Positions 27,174 to 36,224 of a stretch of DNA of 64,000 nt are shown one piece after another (positions within the stretch are counted from its first letter, which is position 1; each line of letters begins with the position of its first letter). Origin of the DNA: Thermostichus sp047462415. GTDB lineage: Bacteria > Cyanobacteriota > Cyanobacteriia > Thermostichales > Thermostichaceae. The stretch is taken from NCBI RefSeq assembly GCF_047462415.1, contig NZ_JANSJE010000010.1, positions 49,045 to 113,044 of the forward strand, read 5' to 3'. The position numbers were made by a program, and so were the translations under genes. The notes under the pieces are model-generated. The model was not told where the DNA came from, searched no databases, and worked only from the letters and a program-made list of their open reading frames with translations.

Positions 27174-27902
27174 ATGACTGCTGAAGAGAAGCAACCGATG
27201 GCCCCAGAAGATACCTATCCTGAGCTGCAGGAAGAAGAGATCGACGTGGAGGCAGAACTGGAGAAGCTGATTTTGGAAGACAGCGAAGCAGAAGCCGGTG
27301 CCTCCTCCGCAGAAGCCGGCACCGAGCCATCTCCAGATCCCGGTGAAGCCCTGAAGCAGCTCCAGCACGAATTGGAAGTCGTCCGCCAGCAGCTCAAAGA
27401 AAAAGAAGACGCCTACCTGCGCCTCTACGCCGATTTTGAAAACTACCGGCGGCGTACCCAGCGGGAAAAAGAGGAGTTCAGCCAAAAAGAACGGCAGAAA
27501 TTTGTGCTGGAGATCTTGCCTGTTGTGGACAGCTTCGAGCGGGCCCAGCACCAGTTGAAACTGGAAACCGACCGCGAGCGGGAGTTGCACAACAGCTACC
27601 AGAGCGTCTACCGCCTGCTGGTGGAATCTCTCAAAAAGATGGGGGTCTCCCGCATGAAGTCGGTGGGCCATCCCTTCGACCCCAACCTACATGAAGCCAT
27701 CGCCCGTCAACCCAGCACCGACTATCCCGAAGATGTGGTAGCCGTCGAATATCAGCCAGGTTATAAGCTGGGGGATTTGGTGATCCGTCATGCCATGGTA
27801 GCCGTCTCGGCAGGCAGCCCAAACCCTGCACCCTCTCCCCAAAGCGAGGGGGCCGGCCCCGAAGATACCTCTGCCTCTTCCCAAAGTGCTGCAAACTCTT
27901 AG
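27174..27902 (+). CDS. grpE: GrpE nucleotide-exchange factor
   Basis: A 242-aa co-chaperone that releases ADP from DnaK. It has an acidic N-terminal region, a long coiled-coil helix (EALKQLQHELEVVRQQLKEK), the conserved YADFENYRRRTQREKEE segment and a C-terminal beta domain with HPFDPNLHEAIARQP and GDLVIRHAMVAVS. The last 25 residues are a Ser/Pro/Glu-rich tail, longer than usual. It heads the chaperone cluster grpE-dnaK-dnaJ, with dnaK 178 bases downstream. Confidence 0.96.
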   Translation: MTAEEKQPMAPEDTYPELQEEEIDVEAELEKLILEDSEAEAGASSAEAGTEPSPDPGEALKQLQHELEVVRQQLKEKEDAYLRLYADFENYRRRTQREKEEFSQKERQKFVLEILPVVDSFERAQHQLKLETDRERELHNSYQSVYRLLVESLKKMGVSRMKSVGHPFDPNLHEAIARQPSTDYPEDVVAVEYQPGYKLGDLVIRHAMVAVSAGSPNPAPSPQSEGAGPEDTSASSQSAANS

Positions 27903-28080
27903 CAAAACTGCTCGCTTGAACCTTGACAAGTAGAGCCTATCTGTCTTCAGAAAGGCTACAGTAAAGCTACGGATGCAGAAGCACTGCCTGAAGGTTTCTG
28001 CGGGATCCTGGGCAGAATGCTTTTAAGATCCGTGGAACTGCGTCCTTGGGTTAAAACTTGGGGCACCGGAAGAGGGGGCT

Positions 28081-29889
28081 ATGGGTAAAGTCATCGGGAT
28101 TGACCTGGGAACCACCAACAGTTGTGTGGCGGTTTTGGAAGGCGGCCAGCCCGTTGTGATCACCAACGCCGAGGGAGGGCGTACCACCCCCAGCATCGTC
28201 GGCTTTGCCAAAAACAACGCCCGCTTGGTGGGCCAACTGGCCAAGCGCCAGGCGGTTACCAACGCGGAAAACACCATCTTCAGCATCAAACGCTTCATTG
28301 GCCGCACCTTTGCCGAGACCGAAGAAGAGCGGAAGCGGGTTCCCTACAAAGTGATCCCTGGCCGAGACAACATGGTGGAAGTGGCGGTGCAAGACCGCGC
28401 CTACACTCCCCAGGAGATCTCGGCCATGATCCTGCAGAAGCTGAAGGCCGATGCGGAAGCCTATCTGGGGGAGCCGGTGACCCAGGCCGTGATCACCGTT
28501 CCTGCCTACTTTACCGATGCCCAACGGCAGGCCACCAAAGATGCCGGCACCATTGCCGGGCTGGAGGTGCTGCGCATCATTAACGAGCCGACGGCAGCCG
28601 CCCTGGCCTACGGGCTGGACAAACAAGATCAAGATCTGCGCATCTTGGTTTTCGACTTGGGCGGTGGCACCTTCGACGTCTCGGTGCTGCAACTGGGCAG
28701 CGGCGTGTTCGAGGTGCAAGCCACCGCCGGCAACAACCACCTGGGGGGGGATGACTTCGACCAAAGAATTGTCGATTGGCTCACCCGCCAGTTTTTGGAG
28801 ACGGAAGGGATCGACCTCTCGCGGGATCGTATGGCCTTGCAGCGGATGCGGGAGGCGGCCGAGAAGGCCAAAATTGAGCTGTCCAGCACCCAGGTTACGC
28901 TCATCAACCTGCCCTTTATCACCGCCGACGACTCCGGGCCCAAACACCTGGAAGTGGAGCTGACCCGCGCCAAGTTCGAGGAGTTGGTGCGGGATCTGGT
29001 GGAAGCTACTGTCGAGCCTACAGAACAGGCGCTGCGGGATGCTGGCCTCTCCCCTGAGGATATCGACCGTGTGCTCCTGGTGGGTGGCTCTACTCGCATT
29101 CCCGCCGTTCAGGAGAAGATTCGGCAGATCTTCAAAAAAAACCCGGATCGCTCCGTCAACCCGGACGAGGCAGTGGCCCTTGGCGCCGCCATCCAGGCAG
29201 GGGTGATGGGAGGAGAGGTGAAAGATCTGCTGCTGCTGGATGTGATCCCCCTCTCGATTGGGGTGGAAACGCTGGGGGGCGTCTTCACCCGCATCATCGA
29301 GCGCAACACCACCGTCCCCACCAGCAAAACCCAAATTTTCTCCACCGCCACCGATGGCCAGAGCGTGGTGGAGATTCACGTCCTGCAGGGGGAGCGGGCC
29401 ATGGCCAAAGACAACAAGACCTTGGGCCGCTTTCAACTGACCGGGATCCCGCCGGCTCCCCGTGGGGTGCCCCAGATCGAAGTCTCGTTTGACATCGATG
29501 CCAACGGGATCTTGAAAGTCTCAGCTCGTGAAAAGGGGACGGGAATCGAGCAAAGCGTCAAGATCACCAACAACGGCGGCTTGAGCAGCAGCGAGATCGA
29601 GCGGATGCGCCGAGAAGCGGAAGCCTATGCCGAAGAAGATCAACGCCGGCGGCAGTTGGTGGAAGCCCGTAACCAGTCGGACAGCCTGCTCTACAACTAC
29701 GACAAAACCCTGCAGGAGCACGGCAATCGCCTCAGCGAAGCTCGAATCCAGCGGGGGGCTCAGGTGGCGGGCACATTGAGGGCATTGCTGGCAAATGATA
29801 ACGTAGACTTAGCAACTTTACGGAACGCAATGGAAGAGCTGCGGGCTGTTCTTCTGGAGATGGGTGGCGAGATCTACGGAGCTCGCTAG
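28081..29889 (+). CDS. dnaK: Hsp70 chaperone DnaK
   Basis: A 602-aa Hsp70. The ATPase domain shows GIDLGTTNSCVAVLEGG, INEPTAAALAYGLD, VFDLGGGTFDVSVLQLG and LVGGSTRIPAVQ. The linker and substrate domain include DLLLLDVIPLSIGVETLGG. The C-terminal lid ends soon after LRAVLLEMGGEIYGAR, so the usual disordered acidic tail is absent and the protein is about 35 residues shorter than typical DnaK. Cyanobacteria have several DnaK paralogues; which one this is cannot be decided, but linkage to grpE and dnaJ supports a main stress chaperone. Confidence 0.96.
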   Translation: MGKVIGIDLGTTNSCVAVLEGGQPVVITNAEGGRTTPSIVGFAKNNARLVGQLAKRQAVTNAENTIFSIKRFIGRTFAETEEERKRVPYKVIPGRDNMVEVAVQDRAYTPQEISAMILQKLKADAEAYLGEPVTQAVITVPAYFTDAQRQATKDAGTIAGLEVLRIINEPTAAALAYGLDKQDQDLRILVFDLGGGTFDVSVLQLGSGVFEVQATAGNNHLGGDDFDQRIVDWLTRQFLETEGIDLSRDRMALQRMREAAEKAKIELSSTQVTLINLPFITADDSGPKHLEVELTRAKFEELVRDLVEATVEPTEQALRDAGLSPEDIDRVLLVGGSTRIPAVQEKIRQIFKKNPDRSVNPDEAVALGAAIQAGVMGGEVKDLLLLDVIPLSIGVETLGGVFTRIIERNTTVPTSKTQIFSTATDGQSVVEIHVLQGERAMAKDNKTLGRFQLTGIPPAPRGVPQIEVSFDIDANGILKVSAREKGTGIEQSVKITNNGGLSSSEIERMRREAEAYAEEDQRRRQLVEARNQSDSLLYNYDKTLQEHGNRLSEARIQRGAQVAGTLRALLANDNVDLATLRNAMEELRAVLLEMGGEIYGAR

Positions 29890-30015
29890 GGATTCTCGGA
29901 GACAGCTCTTCTTTGGCCTCGGTGGCTTGTAGGCTTGCTTTGGTTGTGTTGCCCGACAAGTTGTGTCTCAAGCATGTTTGATCTTTGCATCTTTAATTTT
30001 TTCTGAAGCGCTTCT

Positions 30016-31200
30016 ATGGCTCGTGACTACTACGAAATCTTGGGGGTTAGCCGCGACAGCTCCAAAGAGGAGATCAAGCGCGCCTATCGACGATTGGCTC
30101 GCAAGTACCACCCGGATGTCAACAAAGAGCCAGGTGCGGAGGAGCGCTTCAAGGAGATCAACCGTGCCTATGAGGTGCTCTCCGACAGCGAGCTGAAAGC
30201 CCGCTACGACCGCTTTGGAGAGGCGGGCTTGGGAGGGGCCGCCGCGGCAGCGAGCGGATTCCAGGATTTTGCGGGGATGGGTGGCTTTGCCGATATTTTC
30301 GAGAGCTTTTTCACCAACTTTGCGGGGGTGGGAGCCGGCTATGGCCGCAGCCGCAATGGGCCGGTACGGGGGGATGATCTGCGCTTTGACCTGAAATTGG
30401 AGTTTCTTGAGGCCATCTTCGGGGGCGAAAAGCAAATTCGCATCAGCCACCTAGAAGTCTGCAATGTCTGCGGGGGCAGTGGCGCCAAGCCCGGCACGGA
30501 GGTCAAAATCTGTCCCACCTGTGGTGGCGCTGGTCAGGTGCGGCGGGCCACCCGCACCCCGTTTGGCAACTTTACCCAAGTCTCGGTTTGTCCCACCTGT
30601 GGTGGCAGTGGTCAGGTGTTGGAGGAGCCCTGCTACAACTGCAATGGCGAGGGCCTGGCCCAAACCACGAAGAAACTGCGCATCAACATCCCCGCCGGCG
30701 TGGACAGTGGCACCCGCTTGCGGGTTTCCGGAGAAGGCGATGCCGGTCGGCGCGGTGGCCCGCCCGGAGATCTCTACGTCTACCTGTTTGTGGAGCCGGA
30801 TCCGGACTTTCAGCGCGATGGCCTGACCATCCTCTCGGAGGTGCGGGTGAGCTATCTGCAGGCCATTTTGGGGGCCAAAGTCTCGGTGCCCACCGTGGAC
30901 TCAAAGGCCGGCTTGGAGGAAGAGGTGGAGCTGACCATTCCCGCCGGATCCCAGCCGGGCACGGTGCTGACCCTGGAAGGTAAGGGGGTGCCTCGCATCG
31001 GCAACCCAATGTCGCGGGGCGACCACAAAATCACCCTGGTGGTGGAAATTCCCACCCGCATCAGCTCAGAAGAGCGGGAATTGCTGCTGCGCTTGGCTGA
31101 GCTGCACGGAGAACGCATCAACAAGCGGGATGGTTTCTTGGGCGGGTTGTTGCGCGGGCTGGCCCAGATGCCCGGCAACCGGGAGCGTGAGGAAGAATGA
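30016..31200 (+). CDS. dnaJ: Chaperone DnaJ (type I Hsp40)
   Basis: A 394-aa complete type I J protein. The J domain has YYEILGVSRDSSKEEIKRAY and the HPD tripeptide in RKYHPDVNKE. A short Gly/Phe region follows. The zinc-finger domain has four CxxCxGxG repeats (CNVCGGSG, CPTCGGAG, CPTCGGSG, CYNCNGEG). The C-terminal substrate domains contain IPAGVDSGTRLRVSGEGDAG. Its stop overlaps the next start by ATGA, linking it to the tusA-like gene. Confidence 0.97.
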   Translation: MARDYYEILGVSRDSSKEEIKRAYRRLARKYHPDVNKEPGAEERFKEINRAYEVLSDSELKARYDRFGEAGLGGAAAAASGFQDFAGMGGFADIFESFFTNFAGVGAGYGRSRNGPVRGDDLRFDLKLEFLEAIFGGEKQIRISHLEVCNVCGGSGAKPGTEVKICPTCGGAGQVRRATRTPFGNFTQVSVCPTCGGSGQVLEEPCYNCNGEGLAQTTKKLRINIPAGVDSGTRLRVSGEGDAGRRGGPPGDLYVYLFVEPDPDFQRDGLTILSEVRVSYLQAILGAKVSVPTVDSKAGLEEEVELTIPAGSQPGTVLTLEGKGVPRIGNPMSRGDHKITLVVEIPTRISSEERELLLRLAELHGERINKRDGFLGGLLRGLAQMPGNREREEE

Positions 31201-31460
31201 CGCCAGAGGCTGTTTCATTGCAAGAGGTCAAGCTCGTCCTTGACCAGCGCGGGATCCCTTGCCCCCTCAACTACGTACGGGCGAAGCTGCGGCTGGAACG
31301 CATGGCCCCTGGAGAGCTGTTGGAGCTGTGGCTGGATGCAGGAGAACCCCTGGAGCAGGTGCCCAACAGCCTGGCGATGGCCGGGCATCGGATCGAGGGG
31401 CAACAAGCTACGCCTGAGGGGCATCACATCCTCTGGGTGCGCCGCGGGGACTTGACATGA
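31197..31460 (+). CDS. TusA/SirA-like sulfurtransferase-family small protein
   Basis: An 87-aa protein with the TusA fold signature: LDQRGIPCPLNYVRAKLRLE has the conserved CP pair in the position of the TusA active-site cysteine, followed by a hydrophobic Gly-Glu strand (GELLELWLDAGEP) and SLAMAGHRI. TusA relays sulfur in tRNA thiolation and cofactor synthesis; whether this cyanobacterial type does so is unknown. It is translationally coupled on both sides: ATGA overlaps with dnaJ upstream and rsgA downstream. Confidence 0.85.
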   Translation: MTPEAVSLQEVKLVLDQRGIPCPLNYVRAKLRLERMAPGELLELWLDAGEPLEQVPNSLAMAGHRIEGQQATPEGHHILWVRRGDLT

Positions 31461-32536
31461 GCCACCTGAGCCGGAAGGGATCGGGACAGGCTGCTCAAGA
31501 GGGGGAGCAGGGATCCACCTATACCGGCTGGGTGCGAGCGGCGCAGGCCAACTTTTACCGTGTGCGCATCGATCCGGCCTTGGCCGCCCTTTTTCCCGAG
31601 ATCCCAGCTCAGTTCCCGGCCCAAAAGCCCATGCCGGCGGAGCTCCTCTGCACAGCTCGGGCCAAGCTCAAAAAAATGGGGCAATCGGTGATGGTGGGAG
31701 ACTGGGTAGAGGTGGGCTTGCCGCCGGCTGCCGACTCTCTCTGGCCGGAGCGAGGGGTGATCGAGGCGATCTGGCCGCGGCGCACTCAACTCCCTCGACC
31801 GGCTATTGCCAATGTGACCCAAGTTCTGGTGGTGGTGGCCCTGGCCGAGCCGGATCCCGAGCCCAACGCCCTCAGCCGTCTGCTGGTGCAGGCTGAGGCC
31901 AGCCAACTGCGGGTTCAAGTGGTGTTGAACAAATGCGACCGCGTGGATCCGGGGGTGGCGGCAACTTGGGTGGATCGCCTGCAGAGGTGGGGATATGAGC
32001 CTTTGCTGGTGAGCGCCCACACCCAAGCTGGGATCCCCCAGTTGCAACGGTGTTGTCGAGATCAGATCTCGGTGGTAGTAGGCCCTTCCGGAGTGGGCAA
32101 ATCCAGTCTGCTCAATCGGCTGTTGCCAGACGTTCGGCTGGCTACTCAGGCCGTCTCCAGGCGCTTGCGTCAGGGCCGGCACACCACCCGCCATGTGGAG
32201 CTGTTTCCCTTGCCAGAAGGCGGTTGGATCGCCGATTCGCCCGGATTCAATGCCGGCGAAGGGATCCCGCCGGTTCATCCTTTGCAACTGATACGGTGCT
32301 TTCCAGAAGTCAGGGATCGCTTGGGCACCTGTCAGTTTCGCGATTGCCTGCACGATCGAGAGCCGGGCTGCGGGCTCCGAGATCTGGATTGGGAACGACG
32401 GACTTTCTACTTGCAGCTTTTGCAAGAGGCCCAGTTTGGCCAGAATTGCGCGAAAGGCCCATCTCGCCAGCAGGAGCAGGCCGTTGATGGATGGCGTGCC
32501 TTTGATTTGAACTACAGTCGTTTCAAATGGCAATGA
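31457..32536 (+). CDS. rsgA: Ribosome small-subunit GTPase RsgA
   Basis: A 359-aa circularly permuted GTPase that checks 30S maturation. Motifs occur in the permuted order: G4 VVLNKCDRVD, then G1 GPSGVGKSSLLNRLL, then G3 IADSPGFN. The C-terminal zinc site reads CQFRDCLHDREPGC. An OB fold lies at the N terminus. The final residues YSRFKWQ and the stop codon fall inside a copy of the dispersed repeat (from about 32513), so the C terminus appears to have been remodelled by that element. Confidence 0.95.
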   Translation: MSHLSRKGSGQAAQEGEQGSTYTGWVRAAQANFYRVRIDPALAALFPEIPAQFPAQKPMPAELLCTARAKLKKMGQSVMVGDWVEVGLPPAADSLWPERGVIEAIWPRRTQLPRPAIANVTQVLVVVALAEPDPEPNALSRLLVQAEASQLRVQVVLNKCDRVDPGVAATWVDRLQRWGYEPLLVSAHTQAGIPQLQRCCRDQISVVVGPSGVGKSSLLNRLLPDVRLATQAVSRRLRQGRHTTRHVELFPLPEGGWIADSPGFNAGEGIPPVHPLQLIRCFPEVRDRLGTCQFRDCLHDREPGCGLRDLDWERRTFYLQLLQEAQFGQNCAKGPSRQQEQAVDGWRAFDLNYSRFKWQ

Positions 32537-32600
32537 AACGGTTCGTTCCGTCGCTCTTCCCTCCCCTAGAGGGCGAAGGTAGCACCTCTTCGCCTGAGAG
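32511..32600. repeat. MITE-like dispersed repeat, copy B (degenerate)
   Basis: Shares the left end ACAGTCGTTTCAAAT (compare ATAGTCATTTCGAAT in copy A) and the core CAATGAAACGG (32531-32541) with copies at 10.8 and 63.9 kb. The hairpin portion is decayed to CCCCTAGAGGG plus a GGCGAAG/CTTCGCC pair. No clear right terminus was found. It supplies the last codons of rsgA. Confidence 0.5.
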
Positions 32601-32686
32601 AGTTGGCGGGTCTTCCACCAGTTCCGGCGCCCGTCCTGCCCGGTCGTTGAAGGTTACTAAAATGGGGCCAGTCGAAGGGAAAAATC

Positions 32687-33886
32687 ATGCAGTATCGCAG
32701 ATTTGGGCGTACCGAGCTGTCTATGCCTGTACTGAGCTGTGGCGGCATGCGTTATCAGCACAGTTGGCAAGACACTCCTTGGTCAGGGATCCCAGCAGCA
32801 AGCCAGCAGAACCTGGAAGCGACGATCCGCCGGGCCCTGGAAGTGGGCATCAACCACATCGAAACTGCCCGCGGCTACGGCACCTCTGAGATGCAGTTGG
32901 GCCGCATTTTGCCGCTTTTCCCCCGGCAAGATCTGATCGTGCAAACAAAAATTGGCCCCAGCGCCGATCCGAAGCAGTTCCTGGCCAAGTTCGAACAATC
33001 GATGAGCTACCTGAACCTCGACCATGTGGATCTGCTGGCCATCCACGGATTGAACACCTGGGAAGATTTGGAGCACAGCCTGCGTCCAGGAGGGTGCCTG
33101 GAGGTGTGTCAGCGTCTGGTGCGACAGGGGCGGGTGCGTTTCGTCGGCTTCTCCACCCATGGGCCGACGGAGTTGATCGTGGAAGCCATCCAGTCGGGGG
33201 GCTTTGATTACGTCAACCTGCACTGGTATTTTGTCAACCAGACCAACTGGCCAGCCATTGAGGCTGCCGCCCGGCAAGACATGGGGGTATTCATCATCAG
33301 CCCCTCAGACAAAGGGGGCAAGCTTTACGATCCGCCCGCCAAGCTGGTGCAGTTGTGCCAACCTCTCAGCCCAATGGTCTTCAACGACCTGTTCTGCCTG
33401 TCCCATCCCCAGGTTCACACCCTCAGCATTGGAGCAGCTCGACCCAGCGATTTTGATGAGCACCTGCGGGCGGTGGAGCTGTTGGATCGGGCTGATGAGC
33501 TGTTGCCACCGATCCTGGCCCGCCTAGAGCAAGCTTTGATCGAGCAGGTGGGAGAACACTACGCCAAAACTTGGCACCAGGGCCTGCCTCGCTACGACCA
33601 AACCCCTGGACAGGTGAATATCCCATTTATTCTGCTGTTGCGCAATTTGGCCTTGGCCTATGACTTGGTGGACTATGCCAAAAGCCGTTACAACCTGTTG
33701 GGCAATGCCGGCAGTTGGCTCCCCGGCCAACGGGCAGACCAAGTGGATGCGGAAGCCCTACGGCCCTGTCTCATCCACAGCCCCCACCGCGACCGGATCC
33801 CGGCCTTGTTGCAAGAAGCCCATCGCCTGCTCTCTGGAGCCGAGGTGAAGCGGCTATCTCAGAGCCAACGTGTCCAGGGATCCTGA
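32687..33886 (+). CDS. Aldo/keto reductase family oxidoreductase, long form
   Basis: A 399-aa member with the aldo/keto barrel in the first 270 residues. Catalytic positions are visible: Tyr in IETARGYGTSEMQLG, Lys in LIVQTKIGP and His in VDLLAIHGLN. A C-terminal extension of about 110 residues is helical. Some proteins of this group end with a 4Fe-4S site, but no CxxCxxC motif is present here. The substrate is unknown. It is not closely similar by eye to the aldo/keto reductase at 20.2 kb. Confidence 0.88.
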   Translation: MQYRRFGRTELSMPVLSCGGMRYQHSWQDTPWSGIPAASQQNLEATIRRALEVGINHIETARGYGTSEMQLGRILPLFPRQDLIVQTKIGPSADPKQFLAKFEQSMSYLNLDHVDLLAIHGLNTWEDLEHSLRPGGCLEVCQRLVRQGRVRFVGFSTHGPTELIVEAIQSGGFDYVNLHWYFVNQTNWPAIEAAARQDMGVFIISPSDKGGKLYDPPAKLVQLCQPLSPMVFNDLFCLSHPQVHTLSIGAARPSDFDEHLRAVELLDRADELLPPILARLEQALIEQVGEHYAKTWHQGLPRYDQTPGQVNIPFILLLRNLALAYDLVDYAKSRYNLLGNAGSWLPGQRADQVDAEALRPCLIHSPHRDRIPALLQEAHRLLSGAEVKRLSQSQRVQGS

Positions 33887-33917
33887 CTGTCTGGGCCGCT
33901 GGAACGACAACAGCTGA

Positions 33918-33991
33918 TCGGAGCGGCGGGATTTGAACCCACGACCCCCACTACCCCAAAGTGGTGCGCTACCAAGCTGCGCTACGCCCCG
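33918..33991 (-). tRNA. tRNA-Pro (anticodon UGG)
   Basis: Read on the minus strand, the 74-base gene folds as a full cloverleaf: acceptor CGGGGCG pairs with CGCTCCG (one G-U), the D-arm contains AGCTTGGTAGCGC, the anticodon loop is TTTGGGG giving anticodon TGG, and the T-loop is GGTTCAAATCC. The discriminator base is A and the CCA end is not encoded. It is convergent with the aldo/keto reductase gene. Confidence 0.95.
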
Positions 33992-34290
33992 ACGCACTGA
34001 ACAGGTGGAAGTTCAGGAAGCGTCTAGTTAGTCTAGCATTGGATCGCGGCCAGAGTTAACCCCAAGCTGTGGGATCCTGCGGAAACCATGCTAGCTTGGT
34101 TAGGCTGCTAAAAAACACACGCCTGAACCACCGGGTGTCCTTACAGCCTTTTTGCGGTTTGCTGCAACAGCACCGGAGTTCCTCGCCAATTGGGGCAGAG
34201 CGCTCTGGGAGTGAATGTGCAGGAACCGTCAGGAAGGCCGTAGCTGGGATCCGTTCGGGCGGAGGCTAACCCGTAGGAGATGAAAAACTC

Positions 34291-35082
34291 ATGAGCGTAG
34301 TCAGTTTGCCTCAACTGTTGGAGGCGGGGGTTCACTTTGGGCACAAGGCCAGCCGTTGGAACCCGAAGATGCGGCCCTACATCTTTACCGAACGGAACGG
34401 CATCCACATTATCGATTTGGTGCAGACGGCCCGTTATCTGAACGAAGCCTACGAGTATGTGCGGGATGCTGCCGACAGGGGTTGGCGCTTCCTGTTCGTC
34501 GGCACCAAACGGCAAGCTGCTGGGATCGTCGCTCAAGAAGCTCGTCGCTGTGGCAGCTACTACGTCAACCAGCGCTGGCTGGGGGGTATGCTCACCAACT
34601 GGGCCACCATCAAAACCCGCATTGACCGCCTCAAAGAAATTGAGGAGATGGAAAGCAGTGGTCTTTTGGATCGCCTGCCCAAACAAGAGGCCAGCCGTCT
34701 GCGGCGAGAGTTGGCCAGGCTGGAAAAGTACTTGGGCGGCATTAAAACCATGCGCAAGCTCCCCGATGCGGTGATCATTGTCGATCAGCGGCGAGAAGCC
34801 AACGCCATTCAGGAGTGTATCAAGCTTAACATTCCCATCATCTCTCTGCTGGACACCAACTGTGACCCCGACCTCAGCGACATCTTTATCCCCTCTAACG
34901 ACGATGCCATTCGAGCGATTAAGCTGATTGTAGGCAAGCTGGCCGACGCCATCTACGAAGGGCGGCATGGGCAGCTCGACACTGTCGAAGAGGATGAGTA
35001 CGAGTACGAAGGGGCTATGGATCTGGACGACGACACTCTGGAGGATGCAGAGGACGAAGAAGGAGAAACTGACGAAGACTAG
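34291..35082 (+). CDS. rpsB: 30S ribosomal protein S2
   Basis: A 263-aa S2 protein with the standard signatures LLEAGVHFGHKASRWNPKM, the RWLGGMLTNW core and PDAVIIVDQRREANAI. The C terminus carries an extra acidic tail of about 35 residues (from DEYEYEGAMDLDDDTLEDAE). It is followed by tsf in the usual rpsB-tsf order. A good ribosome-binding site (GTAGGAGATG) lies 9 bases upstream. The roughly 300-base leader after the tRNA may hold an autoregulatory structure; none was identified by eye. Confidence 0.97.
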   Translation: MSVVSLPQLLEAGVHFGHKASRWNPKMRPYIFTERNGIHIIDLVQTARYLNEAYEYVRDAADRGWRFLFVGTKRQAAGIVAQEARRCGSYYVNQRWLGGMLTNWATIKTRIDRLKEIEEMESSGLLDRLPKQEASRLRRELARLEKYLGGIKTMRKLPDAVIIVDQRREANAIQECIKLNIPIISLLDTNCDPDLSDIFIPSNDDAIRAIKLIVGKLADAIYEGRHGQLDTVEEDEYEYEGAMDLDDDTLEDAEDEEGETDED

Positions 35083-35087
35083 AGCAG

Positions 35088-35125
35088 GGGCAGGGATCCC
35101 ATGCGCTCTGGGCGTTTCCCTGCCC
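35088..35125 (+). terminator. Hairpin between rpsB and tsf
   Basis: A perfect 9-bp stem, GGGCAGGGA (35088-35096) with TCCCTGCCC (35117-35125), encloses a 20-base loop and is followed by the pyrimidine-rich GTCTTCTCTCC. It lies 6 bases after the rpsB stop. It could be an attenuator that separates rpsB and tsf expression, or an mRNA-stabilising stem. The stem incorporates one GGGATCCC copy. Confidence 0.45.
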
Positions 35126-35240
35126 GTCTTCTCTCCAGAAGCTCGTATTCTTGAATCTAGGCTTACAATTTTGCCCAAGCTTACTCGTTCTCACTCCCAT
35201 TCGGCCACGTCCTTCTCGTTCTTTCATTCGAGGAACCCTC

Positions 35241-36041
35241 ATGAGTATTGATGCCAAAGTTGACGCCAAGCTGGTCAAAGAGCTGCGCGAAAAGACGGGC
35301 GCAGGCATGATGGACTGCAAAAAAGCCCTGGAAGAGTCGGGGGGCGACATGGACAAAGCCATCACCTGGCTGCGACAGAAAGGGTTGGCGGGGGCAGCCA
35401 AAAAGGCCGGTCGCGTCGCGGCAGAGGGAGTAGTCGATAGCTACATCCACTTCGGCAATCGGATTGGTGTGCTCGTGGAGGTGAACTGCGAGACGGATTT
35501 TGTGGCCCGCAACGAAGATTTTAAGAAACTGGTGCAAGACATCGCCAAGCAAATTGCCGCCTGCCAAAACGTAGAGTACGTCAGCGTTGACCAGATCCCT
35601 GCCGAGGTGGTGGAGCGGGAAAAAGCCATCGAAATGGGCAAAGAGGATCTGGCCAACAAGCCGGAGAACATACGCGAGAAGATCGTGCAGGGCCGCATCG
35701 AGAAGCGCCTGAAGGAGTTGTCTCTGCTGGATCAGCCCTTTATTAAAGATTCCTCGATTACCGTAGAGGAACTGGTGAAGCAGCACATTGCCAAGCTAGG
35801 GGAAAACATCCGGGTGCGGCGCTTCGTGCGCTTTGTCTTGGGAGAAGGGATCGAGAAACAGGAAGCGGATTTTGCCGCTGAAGTGGCTGCTCAGGCCGGT
35901 CTCAAGCCGGCAGAGCCAGCGCAAGGGGCAGAACCTGTCGCTGACCAAGCTGCTGCCGAGCCTACTGCTGAGGTGGTTGTTCCTGAACCGGCTGCCGAGA
36001 GCAAGCCAGCCAAAAAAGGCTCCAGCAAGAAGAAAAAATAG
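35241..36041 (+). CDS. tsf: Translation elongation factor Ts
   Basis: A 266-aa EF-Ts that recycles EF-Tu. The N-terminal UBA-like domain and signature KELREKTGAGMMDCKKAL are clear, followed by NRIGVLVEVNCETDFVARN. The C-terminal 45 residues are a low-complexity Ala/Glu/Pro tail ending in Lys (KKGSSKKKK), beyond the end of the shorter cyanobacterial EF-Ts form. ATG 35241 is chosen because upstream in-frame codons lack family similarity. Confidence 0.96.
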   Translation: MSIDAKVDAKLVKELREKTGAGMMDCKKALEESGGDMDKAITWLRQKGLAGAAKKAGRVAAEGVVDSYIHFGNRIGVLVEVNCETDFVARNEDFKKLVQDIAKQIAACQNVEYVSVDQIPAEVVEREKAIEMGKEDLANKPENIREKIVQGRIEKRLKELSLLDQPFIKDSSITVEELVKQHIAKLGENIRVRRFVRFVLGEGIEKQEADFAAEVAAQAGLKPAEPAQGAEPVADQAAAEPTAEVVVPEPAAESKPAKKGSSKKKK

Positions 36042-36224
36042 CTCTATTGCCGAGGGATCCCTGAATTCACCCCAGTGGGCGGCAGCAGTGCCACTCTGCT
36101 TCTCCCACCATGGCAAGCCGGCTGAGCAGGTTGAGGCTTTCTGGATGGAGTTTCCCTATTTTTTGCCTTGGCACGGCCAACTACAACACGCTAGGGTGAC
36201 AGGCGGTCATTTTGGATCTTGGGC

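Noticed and set aside
27687..27929. CIRCE or HrcA-type heat-shock operator near grpE or dnaK
   Set aside because: I looked for TTAGCACTC and GAGTGCTAA around 27.0-28.1 kb and found neither arm.
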